Origin: an uncultured Blautia sp.
GTDB taxonomy: Bacteria > Bacillota > Clostridia > Lachnospirales > Lachnospiraceae
Length of the DNA stretch: 64,000 bases
Assembly: GCA_900549015.1 (NCBI GenBank)
Contig: URMH01000001.1
Location: 89,710-153,709, forward strand
Direction of reading: 5' to 3'
The translations under genes and the position numbers were made by a program. The notes beneath the pieces were generated by a model. It saw nothing but the letters and a program-made list of their open reading frames with translations. It was not told where the DNA came from and did not search any database. Shown piece after piece: positions 17,535 through 26,820 of the stretch (position 1 is its first letter; each line of letters begins with the position of its first letter).

Positions 17535-17979
17535 AATAATGAAAATAAGGGACGAACCGGACAACAAGCCGGAGGTAACAAAAAGAAAGTTCCAGGTAAA
17601 GAAGACAAATAATGAAAAAATGCAGGCATTCGGCTGGGCCAGTGTTGCTATTGCTGAGAATGGAGAAACGCTGGAAGACTGGCAGGGCGACATCATAGAG
17701 CCTGAGGAACTTGAAAGCGCCGCTTACAAGTTCGTTGATCTCTACCGGGAAGGCGGAGAGATGCACGAGAGGGGTGGGGTTGCGTATCTGATCGAGAGTG
17801 TTGTATTTACGGAAGAGAAGATGGCGGCAATGGGAATCCCGGAAGGTACACTCCCTGTTGGCTGGTGGATTGGATTCCAGCTTACAGATGCGGATGTTTG
17901 GGAGAAAGTAAAAGATGGAACTTACAGCATGTTCTCCATTGAAGGGGAAGCAGAAAGGGTAAAAGTAAACAATGAATAA
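17518..17979 (+). CDS. XkdF-like prohead protease
   Basis: 153 residues. FGWASVAIAENGETLEDWQG, MHERGGVAYLIESVVFTEEK and GWWIGFQLTDADVWEKVKDG match the XkdF domain, a serine protease fold of the prohead. It probably trims scaffold and capsid proteins. ATGs and overlaps tie it to flanking genes. Confidence 0.8.
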   Translation: MKTFNEIMKIRDEPDNKPEVTKRKFQVKKTNNEKMQAFGWASVAIAENGETLEDWQGDIIEPEELESAAYKFVDLYREGGEMHERGGVAYLIESVVFTEEKMAAMGIPEGTLPVGWWIGFQLTDADVWEKVKDGTYSMFSIEGEAERVKVNNE

Positions 17980-18463
17980 GTATATTGGAACAAAACTTAT
18001 TGAGGCAGAAAAAGCAACTCTTGCAGAAGCACAGGCATTAAAAACAGGTGCCTGCGATACCATTGAAGAAGCAAGAAAAAGATTTGGAGGTTCAGATGAT
18101 GGCAATCCGGGATATGTAGTTAAATATCCGGATGGATATATCAGCTGGTCTCCGAAAGATGTGTTCGAGAAGTCTTATATGCAGGTTCAGGAGAATCCGA
18201 AACTGATATCTGGCATATCAATAGGAGAACACATGGTGAATGACTTTATCAGCTATATCGAAACCAGTACCGTAGGCTATAAGACAACAATGGTTCGTTG
18301 CGTGCTTCGAAATGGTTTTGAGATCATTGAAACATCTGCATGCGTAGATGCTCAGAATTACGACCAGAAGCTCGGAGAAGAAATCTGTATGAAGAAGATA
18401 AAGGATAAGATCTGGTATCTTTTAGGATTTCTGCTTCAGACAGCGTGGCATGGAATTAAATAA
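17972..18463 (+). CDS. Phage Gp49-like protein
   Basis: 163 residues. The C-terminal part (HMVNDFISYIETSTVGYKTT, then ASACVDAQNYDQKLGEEICM-like, then IWYLLGFLLQTAW) is the Gp49 family signature. The N-terminal 60 residues contain a small domain with GYVVKYPDGYISWSPK. Function of Gp49 proteins is unknown. A terminator follows at 18475. Confidence 0.8.
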   Translation: MNKYIGTKLIEAEKATLAEAQALKTGACDTIEEARKRFGGSDDGNPGYVVKYPDGYISWSPKDVFEKSYMQVQENPKLISGISIGEHMVNDFISYIETSTVGYKTTMVRCVLRNGFEIIETSACVDAQNYDQKLGEEICMKKIKDKIWYLLGFLLQTAWHGIK

Positions 18464-18474
18464 ATGTGATCAAT

Positions 18475-18497
18475 AGGCGTCCAAAGGGCGCTTTTTT
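18475..18497 (+). terminator. Rho-independent terminator within the head operon
   Basis: AGGCGTCC (18475-18482), AAA loop, GGGCGCTT pairing (one G-T), and a T-run to 18497. Could lower expression of the scaffold/capsid genes or act as a processing point. Confidence 0.6.
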
Positions 18498-18526
18498 GAT
18501 AAATAAAAGCGAAAGGAGGAAGCATT

Positions 18527-19705
18527 GTGGCAACAAAACTGAAAGGCCTGGAAGTGGGTAAAGTAGATTTCGTTGATGAAGGCGCAAATCAGAGAGCTGA
18601 TATCAAACTGCTGAAAGGCAAGAATAAAGCAGAGGAAACATCAGACCCGGAAATCGGACTATTTAAACGATTCCTGAACTGGATTAGCGGAGAAGTGCAG
18701 AAATCAGCCACGACATTTGATGAACAGATCAACGCTGTGAGCATGGACGCAATCCGGGATGAAATCTGGTCTGTATGTTACGCCCTGCAGAATTCACTTA
18801 ATTCAATCCTGTGCGACCCAGAACTGGACAGCAGCGGGAAGCAGAGTGCAATGGATACAAGCATTGAACAGTTCGCTACAGCTATGAAGGAATACATTCC
18901 CGGATGGGCTGGGGGAACATCTGCAAAAATCAAAAAGAATCTGGATGCACCTGACGAAACAGATCTTCCCATGGTGATGAAAGCGCATAGCAATCTGGAG
19001 GAAATCATTCAGAAATCCGTAGAAACGAAAGGAGAATTGGAAGACATGATTAAAATCGACAAGTCAAAAATGTCTGCTGAGGAAAGAGCGGCATATGATG
19101 AACTTATCAAAAAGTTTGCCGTAGAGACAAACGAGGAGCCGTCTATCGAGAAGAAAGCACCGCAGAAAAGCGAAAAAGAGGAAAACCCAGACGTTCTCGA
19201 TGATGATGGAGCTGAAAAGAAAACAGATACAAAGAAATCTTTTACACCGCCAGAACAGAATACAGACGATGATATTTACAAAGGACTGCATCCTCTTGTA
19301 AGAGAAAAACTGGAAGCTCTCGAGAAAAGAGCGGAGGAAGCGGAAGACAGAGAACTTTATGCAGTTGCTAAGAAGTACGAAGTTCTTGGAGAGAAGCCAG
19401 AAGAACTGGCTAAGTCCTTGAAAACACTGAAAAGTGCAGGTGGAACTGCCTACAATGATATGATCAGCATTCTCGACAGAAATGTGGCAATGGTCAACAA
19501 CTCTGGCGTATTTGGAGAAATCGGAAAATCATTCTCTGGCGGAACTGCAGCAGTCAAGAAGTCTGCAGCAGAAGGAAAAATCGATACGATTGCAAAGGGA
19601 TTGATTGAAAAAGATCCTTCCATGCCATATAACATGGCGCTGGCAAAAGCCTGGGAAGCACATCCGGAGCTTATGGCTGAGTATGAAGACGAAGCCGGAT
19701 ACTAA
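18527..19705 (+). CDS. Scaffold-like protein
   Basis: 392 residues from GTG 18527 (AAAGGAGGA at 18513-18521). N-terminal LEVGKVDFVDEGANQRADIK is the typical start of phage scaffold/protease-associated proteins; the rest is acidic, helical and coiled-coil rich, with a Lys/Glu linker around 200-245. It lies directly before decoration and major capsid genes, where scaffolds belong. Cleavage by the XkdF-like protease is inferred. Confidence 0.7.
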   Translation: MATKLKGLEVGKVDFVDEGANQRADIKLLKGKNKAEETSDPEIGLFKRFLNWISGEVQKSATTFDEQINAVSMDAIRDEIWSVCYALQNSLNSILCDPELDSSGKQSAMDTSIEQFATAMKEYIPGWAGGTSAKIKKNLDAPDETDLPMVMKAHSNLEEIIQKSVETKGELEDMIKIDKSKMSAEERAAYDELIKKFAVETNEEPSIEKKAPQKSEKEENPDVLDDDGAEKKTDTKKSFTPPEQNTDDDIYKGLHPLVREKLEALEKRAEEAEDRELYAVAKKYEVLGEKPEELAKSLKTLKSAGGTAYNDMISILDRNVAMVNNSGVFGEIGKSFSGGTAAVKKSAAEGKIDTIAKGLIEKDPSMPYNMALAKAWEAHPELMAEYEDEAGY

Positions 19706-19722
19706 GAAGGAGGCGAATGATA

Positions 19723-20151
19723 ATGGGTAAAAATTTTAATGGAACACAGATCAACCAGTCACCAACTATTTCCGAAAAGGCAGGAGCAGATGTTGCTGAC
19801 ATCCGTAACCTTATTCTGAAATACGATACTGATGGCAATGTGGTTGTCGCTGCCGATGGCACAGCACCTCTGCTTGGCGTTTCTATTATCGAAGGTGGAT
19901 ATAATGACATTTCCGGTGTAGAAGCTGGAAAAGTTAATAAGGGTGAAGACGTTGATATCCTGATCAAGGACATCGGATTCGTCATTGCTTCCGCTGAGAT
20001 CAAGAAAGGGCAGGAGGTTACTGCGACCACCGGAGGAAAAGCGGCAGTTGCGGCAGCTGGTGATTACGTGATCGGGGTAGCTCTTAACAATGTATCTGCC
20101 GGAGGCTACAGCAGACTGCAGCTTTCTAAATACCAGAAGGCAAAAGCATAA
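19723..20151 (+). CDS. Head decoration/stabilisation protein
   Basis: 142 residues from ATG 19723 (GGAGG at 19709-19713). Beta-rich with GVSIIEGGYNDISGVEAGKV and a repeated AAAGDYVIGVALNNVSAG, matching DUF2190-like capsid decoration proteins. Sits just before the major capsid gene. Confidence 0.7.
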   Translation: MGKNFNGTQINQSPTISEKAGADVADIRNLILKYDTDGNVVVAADGTAPLLGVSIIEGGYNDISGVEAGKVNKGEDVDILIKDIGFVIASAEIKKGQEVTATTGGKAAVAAAGDYVIGVALNNVSAGGYSRLQLSKYQKAKA

Positions 20152-20175
20152 TCTTGATAAAGGAGGATAATATTG

Positions 20176-21201
20176 ATGAGAAACACAGCAGCAGGAATCC
20201 AGTCTGAAATCGCAAAAGGCGTATTCAGACCTCATACAGCACTTACAAACATGGCTCTGGCATATTACCAGAATGCAGCTAACTACTTCGCAAAGGCTCT
20301 TTTCCCAACCTGTCCGGTAAGTCTTTCTTCTGACAACTACTATGAGTTCAGCAAGGAAGATCTTCTGAGAGATAACTGGAGCAGAAAACCTGCTTATGGA
20401 AAAGTTGATCCTACAGTAGTAGGCGAGAGCATGAAACCTTATGTATGCCAGGTAGACCAGATGATCATGGGAATTGATCAGATTCGCCAGACCGATCTCA
20501 GCAGAAGACAGGGACCAACCACAATGCAGCCGAAACAGCAGAGAGTAAAAACCATTGCAGAACAGGCAAATATCCATCAGGATCGTCTGTTTGCGGAAAG
20601 CTACTTCAAAGCCGGCGCATGGAAGAATGAACTTGAAGGAGTAGACAATACCTCTCCGAGCACAAACCAGTTCATTAAATTCAGCAATGCAAACTCTGAT
20701 CCTATTGCATTTATCGATAGCGAGAAGACAAGCATGAATCAGCAGACAGGACGCATGCCGAACCGCCTTGGTCTTGGTATTAATGTATTTAATGCTCTGA
20801 AAGTACATCCGGGCATCCTCGAAAGGGTTAAATACGGTGGAAGCACCGCAAATCCGGCATCTGTAACAGAGAATGTGCTTGCGCAGTTGTTTGGAGTTGA
20901 AAAGATTGTAGTGCTTAAATCCATTATGAACAGTGCTGGCATGGGAGAAGATGAAAACATGCAGTACATCGGAGATCCGGATGCATTCCTTCTTGCCTAT
21001 GCCACAAACGCACCGAGCATTGATGAACCGTCTGCCGGCTACATCTTTACATGGGATATGCTTGGAAACGGACAGATACTTCCGATTCTGAACTATCTTG
21101 GCGAGAATGGGACACATACAGAATACGTGGAAGGACTTATGGCAACAGATATGCATAAGACATCCGATGATCTGGCGAGATTCTACAAATCTGCAGTCTA
21201 A
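20176..21201 (+). CDS. Major capsid protein
   Basis: 341 residues from ATG 20176 (AGGAGGATA at 20161-20169; a TTG three bases upstream is less likely). Position after decoration gene, length, and segments such as FPTCPVSLSSDNYYEFSKED and NRLGLGINVFNALKVHPGIL match Mu gpT-like/PBSX major head proteins with the HK97 fold. Would form the icosahedral shell. Confidence 0.85.
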   Translation: MRNTAAGIQSEIAKGVFRPHTALTNMALAYYQNAANYFAKALFPTCPVSLSSDNYYEFSKEDLLRDNWSRKPAYGKVDPTVVGESMKPYVCQVDQMIMGIDQIRQTDLSRRQGPTTMQPKQQRVKTIAEQANIHQDRLFAESYFKAGAWKNELEGVDNTSPSTNQFIKFSNANSDPIAFIDSEKTSMNQQTGRMPNRLGLGINVFNALKVHPGILERVKYGGSTANPASVTENVLAQLFGVEKIVVLKSIMNSAGMGEDENMQYIGDPDAFLLAYATNAPSIDEPSAGYIFTWDMLGNGQILPILNYLGENGTHTEYVEGLMATDMHKTSDDLARFYKSAV

Positions 21202-21212
21202 GGAGGTGCCAT

Positions 21213-21647
21213 ATGAAGCTTGTTGCAAATAAACCATGCACTCTGAGCGGAAAACGATACTTCATCGGAGAGGAAATCCCGGTCGAAGCAGTCGCTGATC
21301 CGGTAGCTCTTGAAAAAATGGGAGTGCTGACTGTGATTCGTGACGGTATTCCGGTTGAAACACTTGAGGAATGCGTGGCATCAGTCGGAGAAGTATTCTT
21401 CAAAATCGAAATCGTAAAAGGAGATAAGGGCTTCGATTTGGACGTTACAGAGCCTCAGCTTCAGGAAGCAGTAAAAACTATGCAGATGAACCAGAAGGAT
21501 GCTGTAGCTCATATTAGAGACACTGTAGAGGATAATACAGTGCTTATCTTTCTGAATGCAGTAGATTCGAGAACTGCTGTAAAGAAAGAAGCTGAAACTA
21601 AGGCGAAGAGCCTTGGGGAACTGGAGGAAAGCGCAGGTGATGCCTGA
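21213..21647 (+). CDS. Head-associated phage protein, unknown
   Basis: 144 residues. Begins with KPCTLSGKRYFIGEEIPVEA, similar to N-termini of small head or fibre-anchoring phage proteins, then a helical part. It directly follows capsid with AAGGAGGT ahead of the start and overlaps the next gene by one base. Structural role inferred from position. Confidence 0.6.
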   Translation: MKLVANKPCTLSGKRYFIGEEIPVEAVADPVALEKMGVLTVIRDGIPVETLEECVASVGEVFFKIEIVKGDKGFDLDVTEPQLQEAVKTMQMNQKDAVAHIRDTVEDNTVLIFLNAVDSRTAVKKEAETKAKSLGELEESAGDA

Positions 21648-22090
21648 TGCCTGGAACATATCAGTACGAACCGGGGAATATTGCTGAATACGGAAAAGAC
21701 CGTATGCGTTTTGAACTCGGAGATGTAATGGTCGAGGGAAAAGAAAAGACTTGTGCGCTCTGCGATGAGGAATACAATGCGGTGATTCCGGAAAAGGTTC
21801 CGACGGCGAGGCAATGGAAAAAAGCAAAACTTCGTTGCCTTGAAAGCATTATGCGGAAGTTTGCATTTGAACCCGATACAAAGGTTGGCCCACTCTCCTT
21901 ATCCATGGGGGAACGTGCCGAACTATGGAAAGAGATGTATGAGGATCTGAAAAAAGACTTGAAAGCCAGTGCAGCTTCGGCCGAAGCAATTCTTCCGTTG
22001 GCAGAAAATCCAGAAACAGGGCGGATAACACCGCCTTATTTTTATGCCGGAATGATGTCGCATGAGGAAACAGAGGGGGAAGACATATGA
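21647..22090 (+). CDS. Head-tail connector (adaptor)
   Basis: 147 residues; helical C-terminus with PLSLSMGERAELWKEMYEDL. Position between capsid and stopper genes fits a YqbG/adaptor-like protein. Overlaps the next gene by 4 nt. Confidence 0.55.
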   Translation: MPGTYQYEPGNIAEYGKDRMRFELGDVMVEGKEKTCALCDEEYNAVIPEKVPTARQWKKAKLRCLESIMRKFAFEPDTKVGPLSLSMGERAELWKEMYEDLKKDLKASAASAEAILPLAENPETGRITPPYFYAGMMSHEETEGEDI

Positions 22091-22449
22091 TGTTCGGAAA
22101 CGCAATGTACCTTCGTCCGGGAAATCTCTGGAAGAGCTTCCGGGTATTGAAGATGCATGTGGACAATGTAGATGGATATGCAAAGAACTCATATGAAGAT
22201 ACGGGAACTATAGTGGATGGAATTCTTGCACAGGCGACTTCGAATGAGAGGGAGCTGACAAAACACCTATGGGACCAGAAACTGCATTCCCTGACGCATA
22301 CCCTTGTGGTATCTGGAAGATGTGATCTCAAAAAGTCAGATATTCTTGCATATGAGGAAAAAGCATATTTAGTTCTTGCTGTTGATAATGCCGGAGACCT
22401 TGGGGTTGCCGGCATTGCTTATCTTGAAGAAAGGAATGATCTGAAATGA
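22087..22449 (+). CDS. Head closure (stopper) protein
   Basis: 120 residues with a beta-rich middle (LTHTLVVSGRCDLKKSDILA, then YEEKAYLVLAVDNAG) typical of small SPP1 gp16/XkdH-like head-completion proteins. Assigned mainly by gene order. Confidence 0.6.
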   Translation: MMFGNAMYLRPGNLWKSFRVLKMHVDNVDGYAKNSYEDTGTIVDGILAQATSNERELTKHLWDQKLHSLTHTLVVSGRCDLKKSDILAYEEKAYLVLAVDNAGDLGVAGIAYLEERNDLK

Positions 22450-22823
22450 GTCCGGAGGCAGCAGCGGCAGCCGTACAGGAAGAAGTAAAGAACCGCGTAG
22501 AGCAAGCCAAACGACAGGTTGATGCAAAGATGATGCAGGGTGCCAATGAACTCAGGAATGCCGCTCTTACAGTATTGGCCAATCCAAGTCCTTCAGCTCC
22601 TGGAAGTCCACCTGGTGTAAGGAGCGGAAACCTGAGAAGGAACTGGAATATGTACAGTTCTGGCGGTGGAGGAAATGGCATATTCGGAATCCAATCTGGA
22701 ATGCACTACTCGGGATACCTGGAACATGGAACAAGCAAAATGGCAGCCCGTCCTTATGTTGAAAAAATCAAAGAAACTGCAATGCCGGAGATTCTGGCAT
22801 TGTTCTCGGAGTTAGGAGGATAA
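22446..22823 (+). CDS. HK97 gp10-like tail-component protein
   Basis: 125 residues. SGYLEHGTSKMAARPYVEK (near residue 86) is the signature of HK97 gp10/XkdI-like proteins, which join the tail tube to the connector. ATGA overlap with the stopper gene. Confidence 0.8.
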   Translation: MSPEAAAAAVQEEVKNRVEQAKRQVDAKMMQGANELRNAALTVLANPSPSAPGSPPGVRSGNLRRNWNMYSSGGGGNGIFGIQSGMHYSGYLEHGTSKMAARPYVEKIKETAMPEILALFSELGG

Positions 22824-23126
22824 ATGTTACTGACTGAAGAAACAAAGAAAGTTATAAATCTTGCTGAAATCGGAAGAGGATCTCTTATCTCGGCAAAAAA
22901 TAAAACCTGGGATAAAGCGCAGTCTGGAATAGTAACAGAAGTGACTGCTGACACCATCACAGTTTTATTCCTTCCGGAAACACAGAATATCCAGAATCAT
23001 TTCGCAATCCAGGCTGAGGCTATTGAAAAAGGAATGTGGACTATCAGATATTCTTCTGACGGAATGGAAACGGTGAACGTGTATGAGGGGAGTGTAGAAA
23101 ATGGATCTGAATCAGTTGCTGTATAG
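22824..23126 (+). CDS. Small connector-region protein
   Basis: 100 residues starting right at the previous stop. Beta-rich (SGIVTEVTADTITVLFLPET), no known motif. Overlaps the following gene by 26 nt. Likely a tail-joining protein by position. Confidence 0.55.
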   Translation: MLLTEETKKVINLAEIGRGSLISAKNKTWDKAQSGIVTEVTADTITVLFLPETQNIQNHFAIQAEAIEKGMWTIRYSSDGMETVNVYEGSVENGSESVAV

Positions 23127-23970
23127 AAGATTATCTCAGGACAACCTTCTGAACGGAACTCTGTCAAAGTACGCAGATAAGCCGGCCATCTTTAACACAG
23201 AGTTTCCTCCTGATCAGCAGGAGGGATGGAATGGGAAAAGCCAGTATCCGAGGATTTCTTATGTCTTCAACAAACAGGTGGATACAAAGCGGTCTTCATC
23301 TGGCCAGCTTACTGTCGCATTGTACGACATCATGGATCCGCTTGAAGTAGAGAAGATGGAAGTTGCTATCAGGAATTGTCTTCAGGACGTGGTGATGAAA
23401 CCGGAAGGGGAGGCGCCTATGTGCTTTGCATGGGCCAGAAGCGAACCTTACATCCTGGAAGGAAACGCAGTGCTGTGCAAAGAAATTGCGTTCGATATTC
23501 TGGAATACCCCGCACAGGAAACTACGGATCCAGATCCTGTTATGGCGTTGAACAGGTATATTAAGAAGCTTTTCCCGGAATGCATAGTTTTTGGAATTGA
23601 TGAGTTATCAGAATACACCATTCCGGCAGATACTCCTGTTTTCTATTCTGGACTGAAATCAATTGACAGCACAGATGGTCATTGCAGGAGTAGCCTGTCG
23701 TGGTTCAATGCAGTTATTTCGGTGCATCTCCTGTGCCCGAAACCGTCATTGCGGTTGAAGATGATGGCCGCACTTCACCAGAGCTTAGCGAAGGATGAAG
23801 AGATCATCATGTTTGATGATTCTCCAATGGTCGTGAAAGCTCTGAAAATGAACAACAATGCTGATTACCTTAGAGAGGGGCAGATGTCTCTGACAGGGTA
23901 TTATGCGTGCTTAAAAGACGCATTTAAGCAGCCTGGTATATCAGGCGTAACAATCAACGATCTTACATGA
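23101..23970 (+). CDS. Tail completion (terminator) protein, two-domain
   Basis: 289 residues. The first half (DLNQLLYRRLSQDNLLNGTL, then YPRISYVFNKQVDTKRSSSG) resembles DUF3168/XkdJ-type tail terminators, which usually have about 130-150 residues. The second half (MALNRYIKKLFPECIVFGID, then NAVISVHLLCPKPS) looks like another tail-completion-like unit, so this may be a fusion. It would cap the tail tube before joining the head. Confidence 0.6.
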   Translation: MDLNQLLYRRLSQDNLLNGTLSKYADKPAIFNTEFPPDQQEGWNGKSQYPRISYVFNKQVDTKRSSSGQLTVALYDIMDPLEVEKMEVAIRNCLQDVVMKPEGEAPMCFAWARSEPYILEGNAVLCKEIAFDILEYPAQETTDPDPVMALNRYIKKLFPECIVFGIDELSEYTIPADTPVFYSGLKSIDSTDGHCRSSLSWFNAVISVHLLCPKPSLRLKMMAALHQSLAKDEEIIMFDDSPMVVKALKMNNNADYLREGQMSLTGYYACLKDAFKQPGISGVTINDLT

Positions 23971-23982
23971 AAGGAGTAAGTA

Positions 23983-24204
23983 ATGGCAGAAAAAGATATC
24001 AAGAAGACACCGGCTGCGACACAAACAGTACAGCCGTCCGCTGACAAGTACACCATCCAGGAACTTGAAAATGCAAGCGCAAAAGTATTTGGAGTTCCTC
24101 GCGAATGTGCAGTAGCAGCCTTTAAGGGTTGTAAAAAAACAGGAATGACTGTTGCGGAAGCGAAACAGATCATCGATAGATTCATGAAAAAGGAGGTCAA
24201 ATAA
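23983..24204 (+). CDS. Small phage protein before the sheath gene
   Basis: 73 residues. YTIQELENASAKVFGVPREC and GMTVAEAKQIIDRFMKKEV form a small helical domain common directly upstream of sheath genes in PBSX-like phages. Function unknown. Confidence 0.6.
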   Translation: MAEKDIKKTPAATQTVQPSADKYTIQELENASAKVFGVPRECAVAAFKGCKKTGMTVAEAKQIIDRFMKKEVK

Positions 24205-25614
24205 ATGGCAGGTTATTTTTCTCTTGGAGAAAACAAAATCCGTTCCGGTGCATACTTCAATGTGCAGAAAAGAGGGGATGAAACAAACTTTGGAGCAATT
24301 GATGGTATTGTAGCAGTGCTTTTCAGGTCTTCGATTGGGCCACTTGGAAAAGCTACAGTTCTTCCGGCATCTGAAGGATATGAAAAAACCTTTGGCACCG
24401 GCGGCACCACAGATGCATTAAGAGAAACGTTCTTTGGAGGCGCTGACAAACTTATCGCTGTTAGAATAGGAAACGGCGGTACAGTTGGCAGTGCCTCTCT
24501 TGCTTGTGCAACTGGAAAGGCAAAGCTCTCAACAAAATATCCAAGTGGTGCAAAATTCACAGCAACAATCAGAGAGAAGCTTGGCGATTCCTCAAAGAAA
24601 GAGTGCATCGTATATCTGGATGGCTCTGAGTTCGAAAAAGTAACATTTGCAGCAGGAACAGAAGAGGCTACTGCATTGAAAGAAGCATTCGCTTCCTCAA
24701 AGAACTTTGTAGTCGATATTACTGATGCATCAGGAACTGTTACGGCGGTTAGCCAGTCCGCTTTCGCAGATGGCGCAGATCCGACAGTGACAACCGCAGA
24801 CTACAGTGCCGGATTAAAAGAAGTGGAAAAATACTACATCAATACCATTTGTGTTGATACAGAAGATGCCGCTGTCCATGCATTGGTAGCAGCATGGCTT
24901 GACAGAATTTATCTGTCAAGCTCTTTCGCAATGGCAATCGTTGCCCCAAAACCTTCCTCTTCACTGGAAGACAGAATGACATCAATCTCCAGTTTCGATA
25001 CTGAAAACGTAATTGCACCGCTGAATGCAAATGCTAATGCCGGCAATGAAGAGCTGAAAGGATATCAGGTGGCTGCGTATATCGCGGGTATCGTAGCTGC
25101 GACTCCTGCGAACCAGTCCGTGACACACGCAACTCTTAGCAGATATAGCGTTCTGAATGAAATCCTTACAAATACAGAGATGGAAGTAGCTGAAGAAAAA
25201 GGCTGCCTGGTCCTCTCTACGGCTTCCGATGGGGCTGTATGGATTGACAATGGTGTTAATACCTTGGTTCATCCGGATGCCAACCACGACAGCGGATGGA
25301 AGAAAATCCGTAGAACCAAAACTCGTTATGAACTTCTGAACAGAGCAAATGCAGCAGCTGACGCACTGGTTGGAAAGGTTGATAACGATACAAACGGAAG
25401 AGCCACTATCATGGCAGCTATACAGGGTATCTGCAATGCCATGGAAGCAGAAGGAAAGATCCAGTACGGCAATGTAACTGAATCTACAACTGTTACTACT
25501 GATGGAGATACCTGTGGATTTGATATCGAAGTGATCGATCTGGATTCTGCAGAGCACATCTATTTGAATTACTACTTCCAGTTCAGCACTATTGTTGCTG
25601 CATCTGGAGAATAA
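24205..25614 (+). CDS. Contractile tail sheath protein (XkdK-like)
   Basis: 469 residues. N-terminal SGAYFNVQKRGDETNFGAID and the later YINTICVDTEDAAVHALVAA, then C-terminal YELLNRANAAADALVGKVDN and YLNYYFQFSTIV match myovirus sheath proteins of the XkdK group. It defines the tail as contractile. Starts directly after the previous stop. Confidence 0.9.
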   Translation: MAGYFSLGENKIRSGAYFNVQKRGDETNFGAIDGIVAVLFRSSIGPLGKATVLPASEGYEKTFGTGGTTDALRETFFGGADKLIAVRIGNGGTVGSASLACATGKAKLSTKYPSGAKFTATIREKLGDSSKKECIVYLDGSEFEKVTFAAGTEEATALKEAFASSKNFVVDITDASGTVTAVSQSAFADGADPTVTTADYSAGLKEVEKYYINTICVDTEDAAVHALVAAWLDRIYLSSSFAMAIVAPKPSSSLEDRMTSISSFDTENVIAPLNANANAGNEELKGYQVAAYIAGIVAATPANQSVTHATLSRYSVLNEILTNTEMEVAEEKGCLVLSTASDGAVWIDNGVNTLVHPDANHDSGWKKIRRTKTRYELLNRANAAADALVGKVDNDTNGRATIMAAIQGICNAMEAEGKIQYGNVTESTTVTTDGDTCGFDIEVIDLDSAEHIYLNYYFQFSTIVAASGE

Positions 25615-25632
25615 GAAAAGGGGGAATAAATA

Positions 25633-26088
25633 ATGCTGAATAAGAGTGCAGCTACTGATGCCAGACACAGCAGATCTGGCAAAGATGCGATGCTTTATAA
25701 CTCTGCTGGAAAACCATTTGCACAGGTTGAAAGTTTCACTACAAAAGGTTCCTTTAACAACTATAAATACGCACCTCTTGGCCAGAACAGAGAACTTGAG
25801 GTCAATGGAACTGTGGGCGTTACCGTAAACATTTCCGAAATCGTAGTTCTTGATGGCGAGCTGTTTAATGCAGTAATCAACGCCATTGCAAATGGGGAAT
25901 CTCCCGTCCTGATGTTTACAGGAGTTATCGAAGGAAGAAACGGATCACAGGAACGCGTGACCTACAGAGAGTGTATTCTTTCCGGAGATAGCGATATCCA
26001 GAATGTAGCTACTGGAGACGTACTGAAAAGATCTTTTGCCCTGCATTGCAACGGCAAAGTTGAAAACAAAAGCAAACTGACTATCTGA
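25633..26088 (+). CDS. Tail tube protein (XkdM-like)
   Basis: 151 residues, beta-rich. SGKDAMLYNSAGKPFAQVES and ITVNISEIVV-like segments plus ILSGDSDIQNVATGDVLKRS fit the XkdM family. Follows sheath, as expected. Confidence 0.85.
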   Translation: MLNKSAATDARHSRSGKDAMLYNSAGKPFAQVESFTTKGSFNNYKYAPLGQNRELEVNGTVGVTVNISEIVVLDGELFNAVINAIANGESPVLMFTGVIEGRNGSQERVTYRECILSGDSDIQNVATGDVLKRSFALHCNGKVENKSKLTI

Positions 26089-26144
26089 TTTCTATTAAGA
26101 GGGGCTGTATATCAGTCCCTTGTTTTTAAACAGGAGGAAAAGAA

Positions 26145-26660
26145 ATGGCAAATAAAGATTTTATGGATCCGGAATTAACTGAGGAAGAGAAGAAAGAAAT
26201 GATTCTTGAAAATGAAGATGATTATCTCGAAGGATTATTAGCAGCTGCTGATGATGCAGCAAATGATACAAAGAAGATTGATATCATTCGTAACGAACGG
26301 AAGTATTTCTCCTTCAGCATTCATTCGCTGACCGATGAAATGTTAAAAGATATTCGAAAAAAGTACACAAAATATACAAAGAATCGCCGTCAGGGTATCC
26401 GGGTTGCAGACGAGCTGGATCTGCCAAAGTACAGAGCTTCTCTGATTTACAACTCCACTACGGAAGAAGATCAGGCCAAACTGTGGGATAATCCTGCTGT
26501 CAAAAAAGGCCTGGAAGCAAAAGGCATCTGCATTATCAATGCCCTTGATGTAATCGATGCTGTTCTTCTTCCGGGAGAAAAAGACCGCATTATGGATATC
26601 ATTGATGATGTCAATGGCTTCAATAATGAAGAATTGAAGGCTGAAACTGCAAAAAACTGA
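26145..26660 (+). CDS. Tail assembly chaperone, zero-frame product (XkdN-like)
   Basis: 171 residues. Acidic, with VRIADELDLP-like and KAKGICIINALDVIDAVLLP-like segments of XkdN proteins, placed between tube and tape-measure genes. It ends at TGA 26658-26660 immediately after a canonical slippery heptamer A AAA AAC (26651-26657). Chaperones of this class coat the tape measure during tail assembly and occur in two lengths. Confidence 0.85.
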   Translation: MANKDFMDPELTEEEKKEMILENEDDYLEGLLAAADDAANDTKKIDIIRNERKYFSFSIHSLTDEMLKDIRKKYTKYTKNRRQGIRVADELDLPKYRASLIYNSTTEEDQAKLWDNPAVKKGLEAKGICIINALDVIDAVLLPGEKDRIMDIIDDVNGFNNEELKAETAKN

Positions 26661-26812
26661 TTATGGCCGGTGGGAAGTCAACATTACTCCACCACATATT
26701 TCAACGCCAAGGTTTATTGCCAAGTGAAGTAATGAGTCTGCCCTCTGGAGAGAGGGCTTTTCTTTTTGCTTCAACCAGGCTATGGATCGAGGCGAATACG
26801 AAAAAGGGGTGA
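26145..26812 (+). CDS. Tail assembly chaperone, -1 frameshift long product
   Basis: After A AAA AAC at 26651-26657 the -1 frame stays open for 51 codons to TGA 26810-26812, nine bases before the tape-measure start. The extension (from LIMAGGKSTLLHHIFQRQG to ANTKKG) contains LPSEVMSLPSGERAFLFAST, matching the G-x-x-P-S-E...L-x-x-x-E-R-A-F pattern seen in the T-part of gpG/gpGT-type chaperones. This strongly supports a programmed frameshift; the frequency cannot be read from sequence. Confidence 0.85.
26651..26657 (+). promoter_or_regulatory. Slippery -1 frameshift site A AAA AAC
   Basis: Heptamer fits X XXY YYZ in the zero frame (GCA AAA AAC TGA), followed directly by the stop. Phase and downstream open frame both agree. 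Confidence 0.85.
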
Positions 26813-26820
26813 CATGGTAA

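Noticed and set aside
19759..21237. 492-residue open frame on the minus strand
   Set aside because: Lies opposite the decoration and major capsid genes, Cys/His-rich composition typical of a shadow, no ribosome site.
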